Of a stretch of 64,000 bases of DNA, positions 32,679-42,217 are shown one piece after another. The notes beneath the pieces were generated by a model, which saw nothing but the letters and a program-made list of their open reading frames with translations, was not told where the DNA came from and ran no database searches. Origin of the DNA: Alphaproteobacteria bacterium (lineage in GTDB: Bacteria > Pseudomonadota > Alphaproteobacteria > Ferrovibrionales > Ferrovibrionaceae); the NCBI GenBank assembly GCA_018336035.1, contig JAGXRD010000098.1, positions 70,001 to 134,000 on the forward strand, in the 5' to 3' direction. The translations under genes and the position numbers were made by a program. The stretch's first letter is position 1. Every line of letters starts with the position of its first letter.

Positions 32679-34250
32679 TCAGAAGCAGTGATCGCCGCCA
32701 ACGAGCCCTTGGGCAGATTGGCAGATCTGGGTGGCGTCGAGCGACGAACTTGTCGACTTCAGGACATACCAGAGAATATCGCCCGGCTTGGCCAAGTAGC
32801 CCGCCGCTTGCAGCACCTCTTCGGCGTGGATGACGGTCGCGCCGTTTGCCGGCATGGTGTGCGTGATAGTCGTGATCGGGCCGTTGCTGTCATGCAACGT
32901 GATGGAGAACTCCACATTGCCGCCTGCATCTTTTTCCTTGCGGAAACCGATGACGGAAATCAGGTTCCGCCCTTCCTCAAGAACGGCAACTGGGCCCCAG
33001 CGCCAGGCGCGGCCGCGCGCGCCCCAGGATTTCGCCATATATGCCGAGGAGCTGATGTTGGTGCCCAGATTGCTGCCGATGCGATAATTCAGGCCGTAAG
33101 TAATGCGGGTGGGAATTTGACCGTTCGGCGCAGTAATCTGCAGGACATAGAGTCCCTGGGTGGCCGCGACCTTATGCTGGGCAAGAAGCTTACGAATATC
33201 CAGGTGGCGCAGGCCGTCTCTCGGCGAGCTGTATGAACCCAGGTCGAGTAGCGCACGCTGGCGGCCGCCCTGGTCGAAGCACTGCAGCTGCAGCGACAGT
33301 GTGCAGCGCGCGAGGATCGGATAGAGCGCCAAGTCGACATCGACGCCATCAATCAGGCAAAGGGGAACGAAAGCGGGATGGACGTCCGGCGGCAGAGTGG
33401 AGGAATCGTAGTAGTCGCGGTGATCGACAGCGTCAAAATAACTGTGCGTCACCGAAAGCCATGACTGGTCCGGCAGGGCATTGCCCACTGCCAGCCTGAG
33501 GTGGATGTCTTGCAGCGGCAGGTCGATCTTGCAGGTTCCGGGATCATTACCCAGGAATGAGACGACGCCATCGATGCTGCGCAGCCGAAGGTCGCGCGTG
33601 CCATAGGCCGGAATGTCACCCAGTTTAACCTCGCAGCGCATCTCCTCTGCTTGCGCATTGGTGACCACCAGCGCGGCTTTGCAGTCGGCAATGTCGTTCG
33701 GGCCGTTCACCAGAAAGATAAAGGGATCATATCGCGCCGTGTCGATGTCGAACCCACCCTGCCAGGCGTTCAGACTCGCGCTGCGGCCGCGATCCTCCGC
33801 CGAATTATAGACGCGCTGGTTGGTGTGGACGTAGCTGGTGCCATGCGCGGTCTCATAAAAAACCGTGAAGCCGGGGAACTGGAATTTCAGGTCTTCGGTT
33901 GCGAAAATCTCCAGTTCGATGGAGCCAGAGAAATCCTGGCTGGGTTCCACAAAGCTACGGATGTCGAAGTCGTAAGTATTACCGGTAAGCTTCATGTAGC
34001 GCCGGGCCACCTTTTGGCCCTGCGTGTCGCGAAGCGTCAGCAGGAGGGCGAGATCGGCGACGCCGTTCTTCTCCCGCCAGTAATGCAGGAAAGCAATACG
34101 GGTGGTGATCGTCTTGTTGGCAACTGCGTAAAATATACCGGATGCCCTGAATACCGGCATGTAGGTCAAATCCTCATAGGCACCTCGATCGGTCCAAAGC
34201 TGCGCTTTCATTGCAGCTTCGTATGAGGAGGAGGATTGCCCGGCCTGCAT
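32679..34250 (-). CDS. Large beta-rich protein of unknown function
   Basis: This 523-aa protein is not recognised. It has no signal peptide or membrane helix and appears rich in beta strands, with two roughly similar halves separated near residue 290. The C-terminal part has NLISVIGFRKEKD and FSITLHDSNGP. Its ATG overlaps the stop of the TylF-like gene by 1 base (TGATG), so it belongs to the same operon. A carbohydrate-binding or glycan-assembly role can only be guessed from position. Confidence 0.75.
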   Translation of the reverse strand: MQAGQSSSSYEAAMKAQLWTDRGAYEDLTYMPVFRASGIFYAVANKTITTRIAFLHYWREKNGVADLALLLTLRDTQGQKVARRYMKLTGNTYDFDIRSFVEPSQDFSGSIELEIFATEDLKFQFPGFTVFYETAHGTSYVHTNQRVYNSAEDRGRSASLNAWQGGFDIDTARYDPFIFLVNGPNDIADCKAALVVTNAQAEEMRCEVKLGDIPAYGTRDLRLRSIDGVVSFLGNDPGTCKIDLPLQDIHLRLAVGNALPDQSWLSVTHSYFDAVDHRDYYDSSTLPPDVHPAFVPLCLIDGVDVDLALYPILARCTLSLQLQCFDQGGRQRALLDLGSYSSPRDGLRHLDIRKLLAQHKVAATQGLYVLQITAPNGQIPTRITYGLNYRIGSNLGTNISSSAYMAKSWGARGRAWRWGPVAVLEEGRNLISVIGFRKEKDAGGNVEFSITLHDSNGPITTITHTMPANGATVIHAEEVLQAAGYLAKPGDILWYVLKSTSSSLDATQICQSAQGLVGGDHCF

Positions 34251-34897
34251 CAGTAGTGTTCCTTGACGATATACGCGGTTGGCGTGTTTGCCCAGGGAAG
34301 CGAGCGGATCTTAATTTTCTGGCCCTTGAAATACTCATCGACAGCGTTGGACTCGCCGTAACCGCGAAGAGCGTATTCATCCAGTGCGACAATGCCGCCG
34401 ACCGACAGGAGAGGGTAAAGATTGCGAAGACAACCCAGGGCGCCTTCGTAATTGTCGACATCGATATAGAGGAGCGACAGGCGCGTCCCGAGATTCTCGG
34501 CGGCGAACTTCTGAGTCGTTTCTACGACATTGCCAGCGATCAGGTCGACATTGTTCAGGCCCCATGCCGCGCAGTTCGCGCGGATCACATCCTGCGAAGA
34601 CCAGTTTTGGGCATGCTCGTCGAGGCAATCCTTGTCCTGCTGGAATTCGAAATGCATTGACCGGTCGGTGTCGAAAAAGTCGAACCCGATCAGGCGGATT
34701 TCGTTATGCGGCTTGAACAGCCGCAGCAGCTTTGCCCAGGTGTAGAAACCAGATCCCTTGAAGACGCCGCATTCGGCGATATCGCCCGGCACGTCCATGA
34801 CCATGCGGAACAACTCATAGCGCGCGAGAATTTTCTGCAGCCGGTCGGGGCCGGTGCCCGCCAGAAACTGGTCGTAAATGCTAAGATTTGCGTTCAT
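34250..34897 (-). CDS. TylF/MycF-type O-methyltransferase
   Basis: This 215-aa protein resembles macrocin O-methyltransferase (TylF): DIAECGVFKGSGFYTW as the SAM motif, LIGFDFFDTD, LSLLYIDVDNYEGA with metal-binding acids, and GGIVALDEYA. These enzymes methylate sugar hydroxyls using a divalent metal. The 92-base gap upstream (34898-34989) shows no convincing promoter. It is coupled to the unknown protein downstream. Confidence 0.86.
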   Translation of the reverse strand: MNANLSIYDQFLAGTGPDRLQKILARYELFRMVMDVPGDIAECGVFKGSGFYTWAKLLRLFKPHNEIRLIGFDFFDTDRSMHFEFQQDKDCLDEHAQNWSSQDVIRANCAAWGLNNVDLIAGNVVETTQKFAAENLGTRLSLLYIDVDNYEGALGCLRNLYPLLSVGGIVALDEYALRGYGESNAVDEYFKGQKIKIRSLPWANTPTAYIVKEHY

Positions 34898-34989
34898 GGC
34901 CTATGTATTTCCGTCAGCGACTCTGTGGGGTTCCGGGAGGTCGAAAGTGGTTGCGACGTTTAGCATACCGGGGTTGGGTTCGCCATGCC

Positions 34990-36933
34990 CTAAGCGGGGC
35001 GCGGCGTCGCTTTGACTTTCAAAAAATCTAAATCTTCCAATAACTTAATGGCTTCATCTGGTGAAGCGCCCGCCGCCAGGGCCGCAAAGCAGCGCCCAAT
35101 GAGTTTCCCGAGCCGGTGGCCGCTGGCGCTGTCGCGGTATGGCGATAGATCGTCCCGGTAAGTCTGCAGTTCGACAGGGCTCCAGAAGGACGCCTCATGG
35201 GTGGCGTGCCAAGTCAGCAACTCCCGCAGTCGGGACCGGTTGGTCGCGATCAGCTGCCCGGCCTGGGCATAGAACGGATGCGCCTTCCAGGCGGTAGTGT
35301 CGTAGTAGATATGAGGTACGCCTGCGATGGCGGCTTCCATGGCAGCGGTATTGATATGCAGGGCGACTACGACGTCGCCCTGCAAGGCGGCTTCGAATAT
35401 CGATGTCGCTTTCGGCAGTTCGATCCAGCGGCCTTCAGCTATCAGACGCATCCGCAGCGCTTGATCGTCTGCTTGCAAAGAGACTGTCGCGCCAGGTTTC
35501 GATTTGACGACCATCGCAACTGTGGGGTCTGCGGCCGCTATTTCGAGCAATGCGCTATGGAATTCCACGAGCTGACGGGGCGTGATCAGGAAGTCGCGTC
35601 GGGCAACGTTGTCAAATGCGACGATGACCTGACGCAATCCGCGCGCATGCAGACTGTCTTTGAAGGCCTCAGCCTTGTTGCGATGCTGGGCAATAAGATG
35701 ATCATGCTGATGGCCGCCCACGATCAGGCGGAGGGGAAATTTACCGGGCAGGAGCCGGTTGCGCGTTTCATACATGCGCCGGAAGAGATTGCCCCAGCAG
35801 AACAGAACCCGTCCGGCAAGAGAGCGATGTTCGAAGTCAAGTTCAATACAACTACCACCGAGCTGGAGCGCGATGTCGATCCCCCCTGCACGACGCAGCG
35901 CGTCTGTGATTGCGAGGGATTGGGCGCTTGCATCGCCCACATGCATGTGGATTTTAACGCCATGAGCGCGGAAGATGATTTCCCAGGATGCGCGGGCGCG
36001 CAGGAAATGCAGCAGCCAGCCGGCCAGCCAGATACGGCGCATGGCGCCTGAAATGTCGCCCCGGCATGGCAGGCGCAGACCGTTACGAATAGCCGCCATC
36101 AGGCTACTTAGATAGGCCGGCGATGAAAACGGTGGCCGTGCATGGACAATCGGCGTGAAACCAAAGCCGTTTTCACGTGCTTCGGCAGCCGGTTCCCCAT
36201 CTTCCGGCGGGACAGCATAGACCAGAATCTGGTCGCGGCGCAGCCCCGAACCGTCAAGCCATGGAATATCGCTGACGCGTGAACGGTCGAAGCCCGCAAC
36301 ATACTGCAGCAGCAGGCGTGGCGCAGGCGAGGCTTCCGGCGCCGCGTTGCGCTGGCCAACGAGCCATTGGTTACAGGTTGCCAAGAGTTCACGGGCGAAC
36401 CACAGCAGCGCATCCGGCGCTGGAATAAAGGCGATGCCGATATTGGCCTGCCTGTATTGCGCGGCCATGCCTTCGGCAAAAATAGATTTCTTCAGCAACA
36501 GAATATGCTTACGATCGTTATCAAGCCGGGCATTCCCCCATAGTGCGGTACTGCGCAGACTCGATCGGTGCAGATCGGCGAAGGCGGCACGATCGAGAAA
36601 TGCGGACAGCGTGACGGCGGGAATATCGAATTCGGCTGAGAGCTGCGATGTCGGCAGCCCGGTAAGTGCCTCTCGGCTCGCCGCCAGCATTAGACTGTCA
36701 TTATGCCAATACAGATTCACGCCCTGATCGTTGACCAAGTCCCCGAGGGCGACGGCCGCCACACGGATATCGTCGATTGCGGCAAGGCGCAGCAGGGCTC
36801 TGGCCCAACCGGATGGTGGGGCCTGGTCATAATGCGCAACACGTGCGCGCCGTCTGTGCCTTGCCTGGAGGGCAAGGATCGCCAGAACCGATGCGACACC
36901 CAGGCGCTCTGTCCAGTAGACCCGTTCCTTCAT
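34990..36933 (-). CDS. Large putative glycosyltransferase, GT-B/capsule-like, unassigned family
   Basis: This 647-aa protein has a hydrophobic N-terminal segment, but it is not clearly membrane bound. The C-terminal 250 residues have GT-B character: LIVGGHQHDH, VVKSKPG, and VVALHINTAAMEAAIAGVPH, similar to capsule polysaccharide and CDP-glycerol transferases. The N-terminal 300 residues are unassigned. It overlaps pseI by 4 bases. Linking a nonulosonic acid or its neighbour sugar is plausible but unproven. Confidence 0.7.
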   Translation of the reverse strand: MKERVYWTERLGVASVLAILALQARHRRRARVAHYDQAPPSGWARALLRLAAIDDIRVAAVALGDLVNDQGVNLYWHNDSLMLAASREALTGLPTSQLSAEFDIPAVTLSAFLDRAAFADLHRSSLRSTALWGNARLDNDRKHILLLKKSIFAEGMAAQYRQANIGIAFIPAPDALLWFARELLATCNQWLVGQRNAAPEASPAPRLLLQYVAGFDRSRVSDIPWLDGSGLRRDQILVYAVPPEDGEPAAEARENGFGFTPIVHARPPFSSPAYLSSLMAAIRNGLRLPCRGDISGAMRRIWLAGWLLHFLRARASWEIIFRAHGVKIHMHVGDASAQSLAITDALRRAGGIDIALQLGGSCIELDFEHRSLAGRVLFCWGNLFRRMYETRNRLLPGKFPLRLIVGGHQHDHLIAQHRNKAEAFKDSLHARGLRQVIVAFDNVARRDFLITPRQLVEFHSALLEIAAADPTVAMVVKSKPGATVSLQADDQALRMRLIAEGRWIELPKATSIFEAALQGDVVVALHINTAAMEAAIAGVPHIYYDTTAWKAHPFYAQAGQLIATNRSRLRELLTWHATHEASFWSPVELQTYRDDLSPYRDSASGHRLGKLIGRCFAALAAGASPDEAIKLLEDLDFLKVKATPRPA

Positions 36934-37985
36934 GCCAGAAGCTCGTGCGAGAGCGGCGTGCCACGGGCGATGGCGCGGGCGGCACGTCTGCCGAGGACAT
37001 TGTCCAGTTCCTTCGGTGGCAGGCCGTAGCCGGGGCGGATGGCGCGGACATTCTGCGCCGTGAGTACTTCGCCAGCGGCGATATCCTCGACCACATAGAG
37101 AGAGCGGCGCAGTTCGCGCATTGCCATTTCCTCGGGTAAAGGTGTCTGGCGCGGATAGCCAAGCGCATTCCAGGCCGTGCGGCAGTCGCGCACGAGAGCG
37201 GCGAACTCCTCAGGTTCCAGCGAAAAGGCAGAGTCTGGTCCGCCATCAGCGCGACGCTGGATAAAATGCTTCTCAATCATCACGGCGCCCAGCGCGATGC
37301 TGCCGACAGAAACGGCAGTGCCGAGCGTGTGGTCCGAGAGGCCGATGGCGCAGTCGAAACTCTGCTGTAAATCCGGAATCGTGCGCAGGTGGCTATCCTT
37401 CGGATCAGTGGGATAGCCGGACACGCAATGCAAAAGAATGATCTGCGGGCAGCCATGTTCCCGCAACGTGCGGACTGCATCGGCGACTTCCGCCCGCGTC
37501 GTCATGCCAGTCGAAACGATGACCGGTTTGTTCTGCGCAGCGACGGCACGCAGCAACGGAATATCCACCACCTCGAAAGAGGCAATCTTGTAGGCCGGCG
37601 GATCGAACTGACGGAGGAAGTCCACGGCCGTCAGGTCGAAAGGCGTGCTGAATATCTGGATTCCCACATCGTCGGCATGCTGGAACAGGCGCTCATGCCA
37701 GTCCCAGGGCGTATGGGCCCATTCGTAAAGATCATACAGCTTCTTGCCGTCCCACAACCCGCCGTGGATCACAAAGCCGGGACCATCGTGATCGATGGTC
37801 ATGGTGTCCTTTGTGTAAGTCTGCAGTTTGACTGCATCGGCGCCGGCTGCCTTCGCGGCATCGATCAGCGCCAGCGCACGGCCAATATCGCCGTTATGAT
37901 TGGCGGAAATTTCTGCAATCAGATAGGGCGGCGCATGGGGTCCGACTTCGCGGCCACCGATGGTGATCGTGTTGTTTGTCAGCAT
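36930..37985 (-). CDS. pseI: Pseudaminic acid synthase
   Basis: This 351-aa NeuB-family enzyme condenses a 6-deoxy-diacetamido-altrose with phosphoenolpyruvate. LIAEISANHNG (22-32) and VKLQTYTKDTMTI are the PseI form of the NeuB motifs; the other NeuB homologue here (51187) has IAEAGVNHNG and VKFQTF. A C-terminal SAF antifreeze-like domain (about 290-350) is present. The ATG at 37985 overlaps the PIG-L stop by 7 bases. It belongs to the pse set. Confidence 0.92.
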   Translation of the reverse strand: MLTNNTITIGGREVGPHAPPYLIAEISANHNGDIGRALALIDAAKAAGADAVKLQTYTKDTMTIDHDGPGFVIHGGLWDGKKLYDLYEWAHTPWDWHERLFQHADDVGIQIFSTPFDLTAVDFLRQFDPPAYKIASFEVVDIPLLRAVAAQNKPVIVSTGMTTRAEVADAVRTLREHGCPQIILLHCVSGYPTDPKDSHLRTIPDLQQSFDCAIGLSDHTLGTAVSVGSIALGAVMIEKHFIQRRADGGPDSAFSLEPEEFAALVRDCRTAWNALGYPRQTPLPEEMAMRELRRSLYVVEDIAAGEVLTAQNVRAIRPGYGLPPKELDNVLGRRAARAIARGTPLSHELLA

Positions 37986-38662
37986 TGCAGTTGCCTTATG
38001 ATCTGGAATGCTTCGGCCTTGTTTAGGCCGACGCTGCTGCCGCGCCACTTCGCCAGAGCTTCGACAGCTTCGAGGGATCTGGCATGTGGGAATGGGCGCA
38101 TTTCACTTTCGTAGATGGACAGCGCCGCCATCTTTTTTTGCCAAGTAGGGCCGGCATCCACGAAGTGATTGGGCAGGAATGTCTGCTGTGGCGACCACTC
38201 CGTTGCCGACACCGTTTCAAAAGCATATATCGCGCGGATGGGCGAGGCCGGCAGCGGTCTGCAGGCCACCAGGACCGCTTCATGCACGATCTGGTGGTCG
38301 ACATTCAGATCGCCTGCATGATGGGTGTAGATGACGGAGGGCTTTACCCTATCGACCACCGCTTCGATCTTCTTGACGATATCCAGCAGGTCACAGGAAT
38401 CGAGGCGATTGTCTGGCAGTCCAAGCAGGATCGGTTGGCTGGTGCCGAGAATTGCCGCCGCTTCTGCCGCAGATTGCCGCAGCGCGATCAGTTCGTCGAC
38501 CCTGGCAGCGTTGTTGCGTTGTGCATCCCGTGACGTCGCGCCTTCCGCAACGATGATGGTGTGAACGGCATCGCCGGCGGCGGCATGGCGGGCCACGGTG
38601 GCGCCCACTCCGAGGACTTCATCATCGGGGTGGGCTGCAATGACCAGAATGGTTTCAGTCAT
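37979..38662 (-). CDS. PIG-L family N-deacetylase
   Basis: This 227-aa protein begins with the zinc-binding motif AHPDDE (10-15) and has the later HHAGDLNVDHQ motif, marking the PIG-L/LmbE deacetylases. It probably removes an N-acetyl group from a pseudaminic-acid precursor. The neighbouring formyltransferase, overlapping by 4 bases, could then formylate the free amine. It replaces nothing in the standard pathway, so it should act as a decoration enzyme. Confidence 0.88.
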   Translation of the reverse strand: MTETILVIAAHPDDEVLGVGATVARHAAAGDAVHTIIVAEGATSRDAQRNNAARVDELIALRQSAAEAAAILGTSQPILLGLPDNRLDSCDLLDIVKKIEAVVDRVKPSVIYTHHAGDLNVDHQIVHEAVLVACRPLPASPIRAIYAFETVSATEWSPQQTFLPNHFVDAGPTWQKKMAALSIYESEMRPFPHARSLEAVEALAKWRGSSVGLNKAEAFQIIRQLQC

Positions 38663-39348
38663 TTGCTTCTTCCTGTTGTGACTCTGACCTGCGCGACGAG
38701 CCCGTCGGCCAAGAGGTCGGCATTGGTGAATTCAATGCGATATTTGCCATGTTCGATGAAGGCATGCGGGTAATCCGCCGCATCGAGCATTCTGATATGG
38801 TCAAATAGCGTCTCTAGATCTCCATCAGTGGGAAGCGTACTTTCCGACGGCGTACGGCGGCGGAACAGCGTCGGCTCGCCCTGCTGCTCCCGGGGCGCGG
38901 GCTCCGTCAATATGATAGTCTCGATCATATTGAAGGCGAGGCGGGAGGCACGCTCGTAGATATCCTGCGCGCGACCGGAGAGATCTAGTTGCTGCTTGAG
39001 GTAGATCGGACCTGCATCCACCGAAGCCGTCATTCGCAATGCGGACAGCATGGTCGTCTTATGGCCTCTCTGGATCAAATTCTGCAGCGGGCTGCCGCCA
39101 CGGCCATAAGGCAGATCGGTCATATGGAAGCAGACAGCCTCAACGGCTGACAGTATCTCGGCCGGCACCAGCCATGACCAATGCAGGAAAAAGGCATAGC
39201 GCGGGTTCATCTGCGCGATCAGTGCCGGCGTCAGTTCCTCGCGGCTGCTGACGAAGTGCCAGCTGCCGGGCAGGGTCGCAACCCGTTGTTCAAAGAGCCG
39301 CCGGTTCCAGTCGTGTGTGGCGCAGAGCAGATAGCGGGTTTCTGTCAT
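38659..39348 (-). CDS. Sugar N-formyltransferase-like protein
   Basis: This 229-aa protein resembles the formyl-tetrahydrofolate transferase fold: CFHMTDLPYGRGGSPLQNLI gives the family HxxxLPxGRGxxP region, then SVDAGPIYLK. The usual N of the N-H-D triad is not evident near the motif, so catalytic residues need care. It sits between PIG-L and PseG with 4-base overlaps on both sides. An N-formylated pseudaminic acid is the simplest product. Confidence 0.75.
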   Translation of the reverse strand: MTETRYLLCATHDWNRRLFEQRVATLPGSWHFVSSREELTPALIAQMNPRYAFFLHWSWLVPAEILSAVEAVCFHMTDLPYGRGGSPLQNLIQRGHKTTMLSALRMTASVDAGPIYLKQQLDLSGRAQDIYERASRLAFNMIETIILTEPAPREQQGEPTLFRRRTPSESTLPTDGDLETLFDHIRMLDAADYPHAFIEHGKYRIEFTNADLLADGLVAQVRVTTGRSK

Positions 39349-40802
39349 GAGAGCCTCGCCGGTAAAAGATAGGTGTCGGGAGAGGTTTGCTGGTAGCCGG
39401 CGGCACGGAAGAGGCGTTGCGAGGCGAGATTGTCGACATGGACTTCGGCGCGATAATCACGGCCGGGCAGGAGTTGGCTGGCTAGGCGCAGACCGGTGTG
39501 GCCAATGCCACGGCCCTGACATTCAGGCGCCACCAGGATCGAAACCTCACAGGGATCCTGGGCGGACAATCCATCCAAGCGGATCATACCGCTGGGTCCG
39601 GTTGCAGTTTCGATGATCAGAAGCAGGCGATCCGGGTCGAGCAGGCTCCGCCGCATCCACGCATTATGCTCAGGTCGTGACGGATGCTGCGGATTGCGGA
39701 AATGCTGCCGCATGCCCGGTGCGGTTTGCCACGCATAAAGCCTGTCGGTGTCCTTATCTTCGGCAAGCCGTAGGCAAGGTTGCTCGTTGGAAGATGCAAG
39801 CAGCGCGAGAAGTACGCGCCATGTCCCTCGCCCGTCACATATCGACATGCCAGTTTGAGACATGACATTCAGCGCAGTCATATCTGTGGCGAGCTGCCTG
39901 ATTTCAGCGGTGAGTTTTTCCGCTAGGCTGTGACGCGCATCTGATGCGGAGCCGAGATGCCGGGCCGCGCCGGCCGCATGCAAATAGGAAACTATCGCAG
40001 CCTGATTGTCGGCTGTCTGGATGATCAGGCTGGGCAGGCCAAGGCAGCATCGCTCCAGCGCGGTGACGCCGCCAGCGCCAATGCAGACGTCGGCATTCCG
40101 CATCAGTTCGGCCATCCGCTTGGTAGCCTGATGGTATCGCGCTTTCAACGACGACTGCGGCCCGAGTATATTTTCCAGTCGCTCGCGCCGGCAGTCATCC
40201 GCTCCCATCACAATATCGACCGTTCCGCCAATCCTGGCGTCACGCAACGCATTCAGGGCGAGGCCGGTCATGTCATGGGGATCGGAAGCGCCGAAGGTGA
40301 TGAGGATATGCGCGAGTTTGTCTTTGGGCCGCTGGGCGGCAGCGCGCATCCTGGCGAATTCGGGTCTCAGCAGCGCGTAATCGGCGCCCAGAAGCATGCG
40401 GGATTGTGGCGGGACCAGCGGGGCGTAATCGATGTCATCCCGGCCCGGGGTCTGGTCCAGCAACCAATCTGCGTCATGTGGCCTGTCGGCAAGATCGTCG
40501 ATGGCGAGGATATGGGTTGCCCAGTCGCGGCAGGCGGATTCAAAGGTGGAATCGAGACGGTAATGATCGGTGATCAGGAGGTCGCAGCCATCCGGGAATA
40601 CCTTGCGCAACTGTGCTGGCTCGTCGCTCGCGTCTAGGACTGTGGCGGGCAATGGCAGAGTGTCGCGGGAGAAAATGCTGAAGGTTTCCGCATGTGTAGC
40701 GAGCGAGCAGTCCCATCCCGCGTCACCGAGCCGGTGTGCAAGGGCCATGCAGCGCGAGACGTGCCCGCCGCCGATGCGGGGAGACGCATCGGCGCGGATC
40801 AC
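39345..40802 (-). CDS. PseG hydrolase fused to a PseH-like GNAT acetyltransferase
   Basis: The first roughly 335 residues are PseG, the UDP-sugar hydrolase of pseudaminic acid synthesis: IRADASPRIGGGH with the catalytic histidine, and GAGGVTALERCCLGLP for nucleotide binding. The last roughly 145 residues form a GNAT domain with QGRGIGHTG (acetyl-CoA loop) and NLASQRLFRAAGY, in the place of PseH. In Campylobacter these are two proteins. A GTG start at 40802 is preferred; a TTG at 40835 would overlap the methylase gene. The fusion would let one protein N-acetylate and then hydrolyse. Confidence 0.88.
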   Translation of the reverse strand: MIRADASPRIGGGHVSRCMALAHRLGDAGWDCSLATHAETFSIFSRDTLPLPATVLDASDEPAQLRKVFPDGCDLLITDHYRLDSTFESACRDWATHILAIDDLADRPHDADWLLDQTPGRDDIDYAPLVPPQSRMLLGADYALLRPEFARMRAAAQRPKDKLAHILITFGASDPHDMTGLALNALRDARIGGTVDIVMGADDCRRERLENILGPQSSLKARYHQATKRMAELMRNADVCIGAGGVTALERCCLGLPSLIIQTADNQAAIVSYLHAAGAARHLGSASDARHSLAEKLTAEIRQLATDMTALNVMSQTGMSICDGRGTWRVLLALLASSNEQPCLRLAEDKDTDRLYAWQTAPGMRQHFRNPQHPSRPEHNAWMRRSLLDPDRLLLIIETATGPSGMIRLDGLSAQDPCEVSILVAPECQGRGIGHTGLRLASQLLPGRDYRAEVHVDNLASQRLFRAAGYQQTSPDTYLLPARLS

Positions 40803-40821
40803 GGCTTTCCGCCTGTGGAAA

Positions 40822-41460
40822 TCAACGCTTCTCAAACATCCACCATGTCAGATTGTCGAGGCCGGTCGCCCGCTTCCACAGGAAGCCGGTGCCCAGCACG
40901 CGCAGGTCGGGGAAATTGTCCATCCAGAAGCCACCGAAGTCACGCTTGAACAGCCGATCATTATAACCGCGATACGGAATCATTTCCGGCTTATCCGAGA
41001 AATACTCGACGCAGGCGATGTATTTACTGCTCACGCGATGGATTTCGTGGCAGGACGGCAGGAGATTATCTGGGTGAATGTGAATCAGCACGCCGCAGGT
41101 GAAGGCCATTTCCACCGACTTGTCGGCTAGCGGGATGCCGGCGGCAGTGCCCTCCAGTGCGCATTCCGGCTCGACCACCTTGTCCTGCAGCAGAATATCT
41201 CGCGCCTGTGCATTGGGTTCCAGTGCAAACATCTTTGCGGCCGACATGGTGTGCAGGGCGCGCAGGTTGTTGCCGATATTGGAGCCGACCTCAAGGATGC
41301 TCTTCGGCATCGCGCCTGATACCGTTCGCATGATGTCGGCCCACATAGCCACGCGCGCCCGCAGGTTTTCCGCGTTCGCAGAGTTTCGCCCGATGTATAC
41401 GTTTCCGAATTCTCCGCGCCAGAACTGCAGCTGTTCGGTGTCTTTGTTTTTATCAGTCAT
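40822..41460 (-). CDS. Pseudaminic acid biosynthesis-associated methylase
   Basis: This 212-aa SAM-dependent methyltransferase has ILEVGSNIGNNLRAL (motif I), VEMAFTCGVLIHIHPD and CVEYFSDKPE. It matches the family TIGR03587 as I remember it, found next to pse genes. Start ATG at 41460 is clear. It lies between the SpsF-like cytidylyltransferase gene (9 bases) and PseG-GNAT. It may methylate a pseudaminic acid substituent. Confidence 0.85.
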   Translation of the reverse strand: MTDKNKDTEQLQFWRGEFGNVYIGRNSANAENLRARVAMWADIMRTVSGAMPKSILEVGSNIGNNLRALHTMSAAKMFALEPNAQARDILLQDKVVEPECALEGTAAGIPLADKSVEMAFTCGVLIHIHPDNLLPSCHEIHRVSSKYIACVEYFSDKPEMIPYRGYNDRLFKRDFGGFWMDNFPDLRVLGTGFLWKRATGLDNLTWWMFEKR

Positions 41461-41469
41461 TGGATATCC

Positions 41470-42216
41470 CTACGGTGTCGTAAGATGGGTTGGGCGGCTC
41501 GCGTGCCGGTGTTGGCTGTTCAGTTGCGAAAGATCCGGATGCGCGGCCAGAATGTGGAGGATGTCATTCATCCCGGCCGCTTCAATTATGGGTGCCCGGC
41601 GATGTAATTCACGCAGGAAGGCGAGGTCCTCGGGATAGTCCAATGTCCAGCGATGATCGACGCTGTCACCGGCTGGGCCCTGCAGCGATACGCGGCGCAG
41701 GTCCGGTGTGTTGCGCATCCAGGGCGTCACGTGTTCCCGCTCGCTGGGAAGGCGGGCCTGCTTTTCAGCCTCTGCAAGAATATGGTAGGTGAAAGCTTCG
41801 CAGTCGAGTCCATGCGGAAACGCGGCCGGCATGTTGTTGCAGGCATAATCTGCATTTTCCGCCTGACGCAGTTGTAGCACCGCGTCGCAGATGGCCGGAT
41901 CGATCAGCGGACAGTCGCTAGTTACTCGCAGAATCGTATCGGCTTGCAACATGCGCGCCGCGCCGGCATAGCGTGCGAGCACGTCGTTTTCGCTGCCGCG
42001 AAAGACTACGGCGCCCAAGCGACGGGCTTCGGCTTCGATCGGATCGCAGGCGGGACTATCGGGTATGGCGCAGCACACGGCATCGGCGGCCTTTATCGCC
42101 TGACAGCGGGCAATGACCCAGTGCAGAATGGTGCGGCCGCCAAGGTCGAGCAGAATCTTTCCCGGCAACCGCGTAGATGCCATGCGCGCCTGAATGATGA
42201 CTGCCGTATCTGCCAT
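41470..42216 (-). CDS. SpsF/PseF-type cytidylyltransferase
   Basis: This 248-aa protein has IIQARMASTRLPGKILL and RVTSDCPLIDP, the SpsF variant of the CMP-sugar synthetase fold. In Bacillus sps operons the same family stands with NeuB- and PseG-like genes. Here it is the only cytidylyltransferase in the pse set, so it probably activates pseudaminic acid as CMP-Pse. LegF (48076) is a classical NeuA type. It is 1 base from the HisF-like gene. Confidence 0.84.
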   Translation of the reverse strand: MADTAVIIQARMASTRLPGKILLDLGGRTILHWVIARCQAIKAADAVCCAIPDSPACDPIEAEARRLGAVVFRGSENDVLARYAGAARMLQADTILRVTSDCPLIDPAICDAVLQLRQAENADYACNNMPAAFPHGLDCEAFTYHILAEAEKQARLPSEREHVTPWMRNTPDLRRVSLQGPAGDSVDHRWTLDYPEDLAFLRELHRRAPIIEAAGMNDILHILAAHPDLSQLNSQHRHASRPTHLTTP

Positions 42217-42217
42217 A

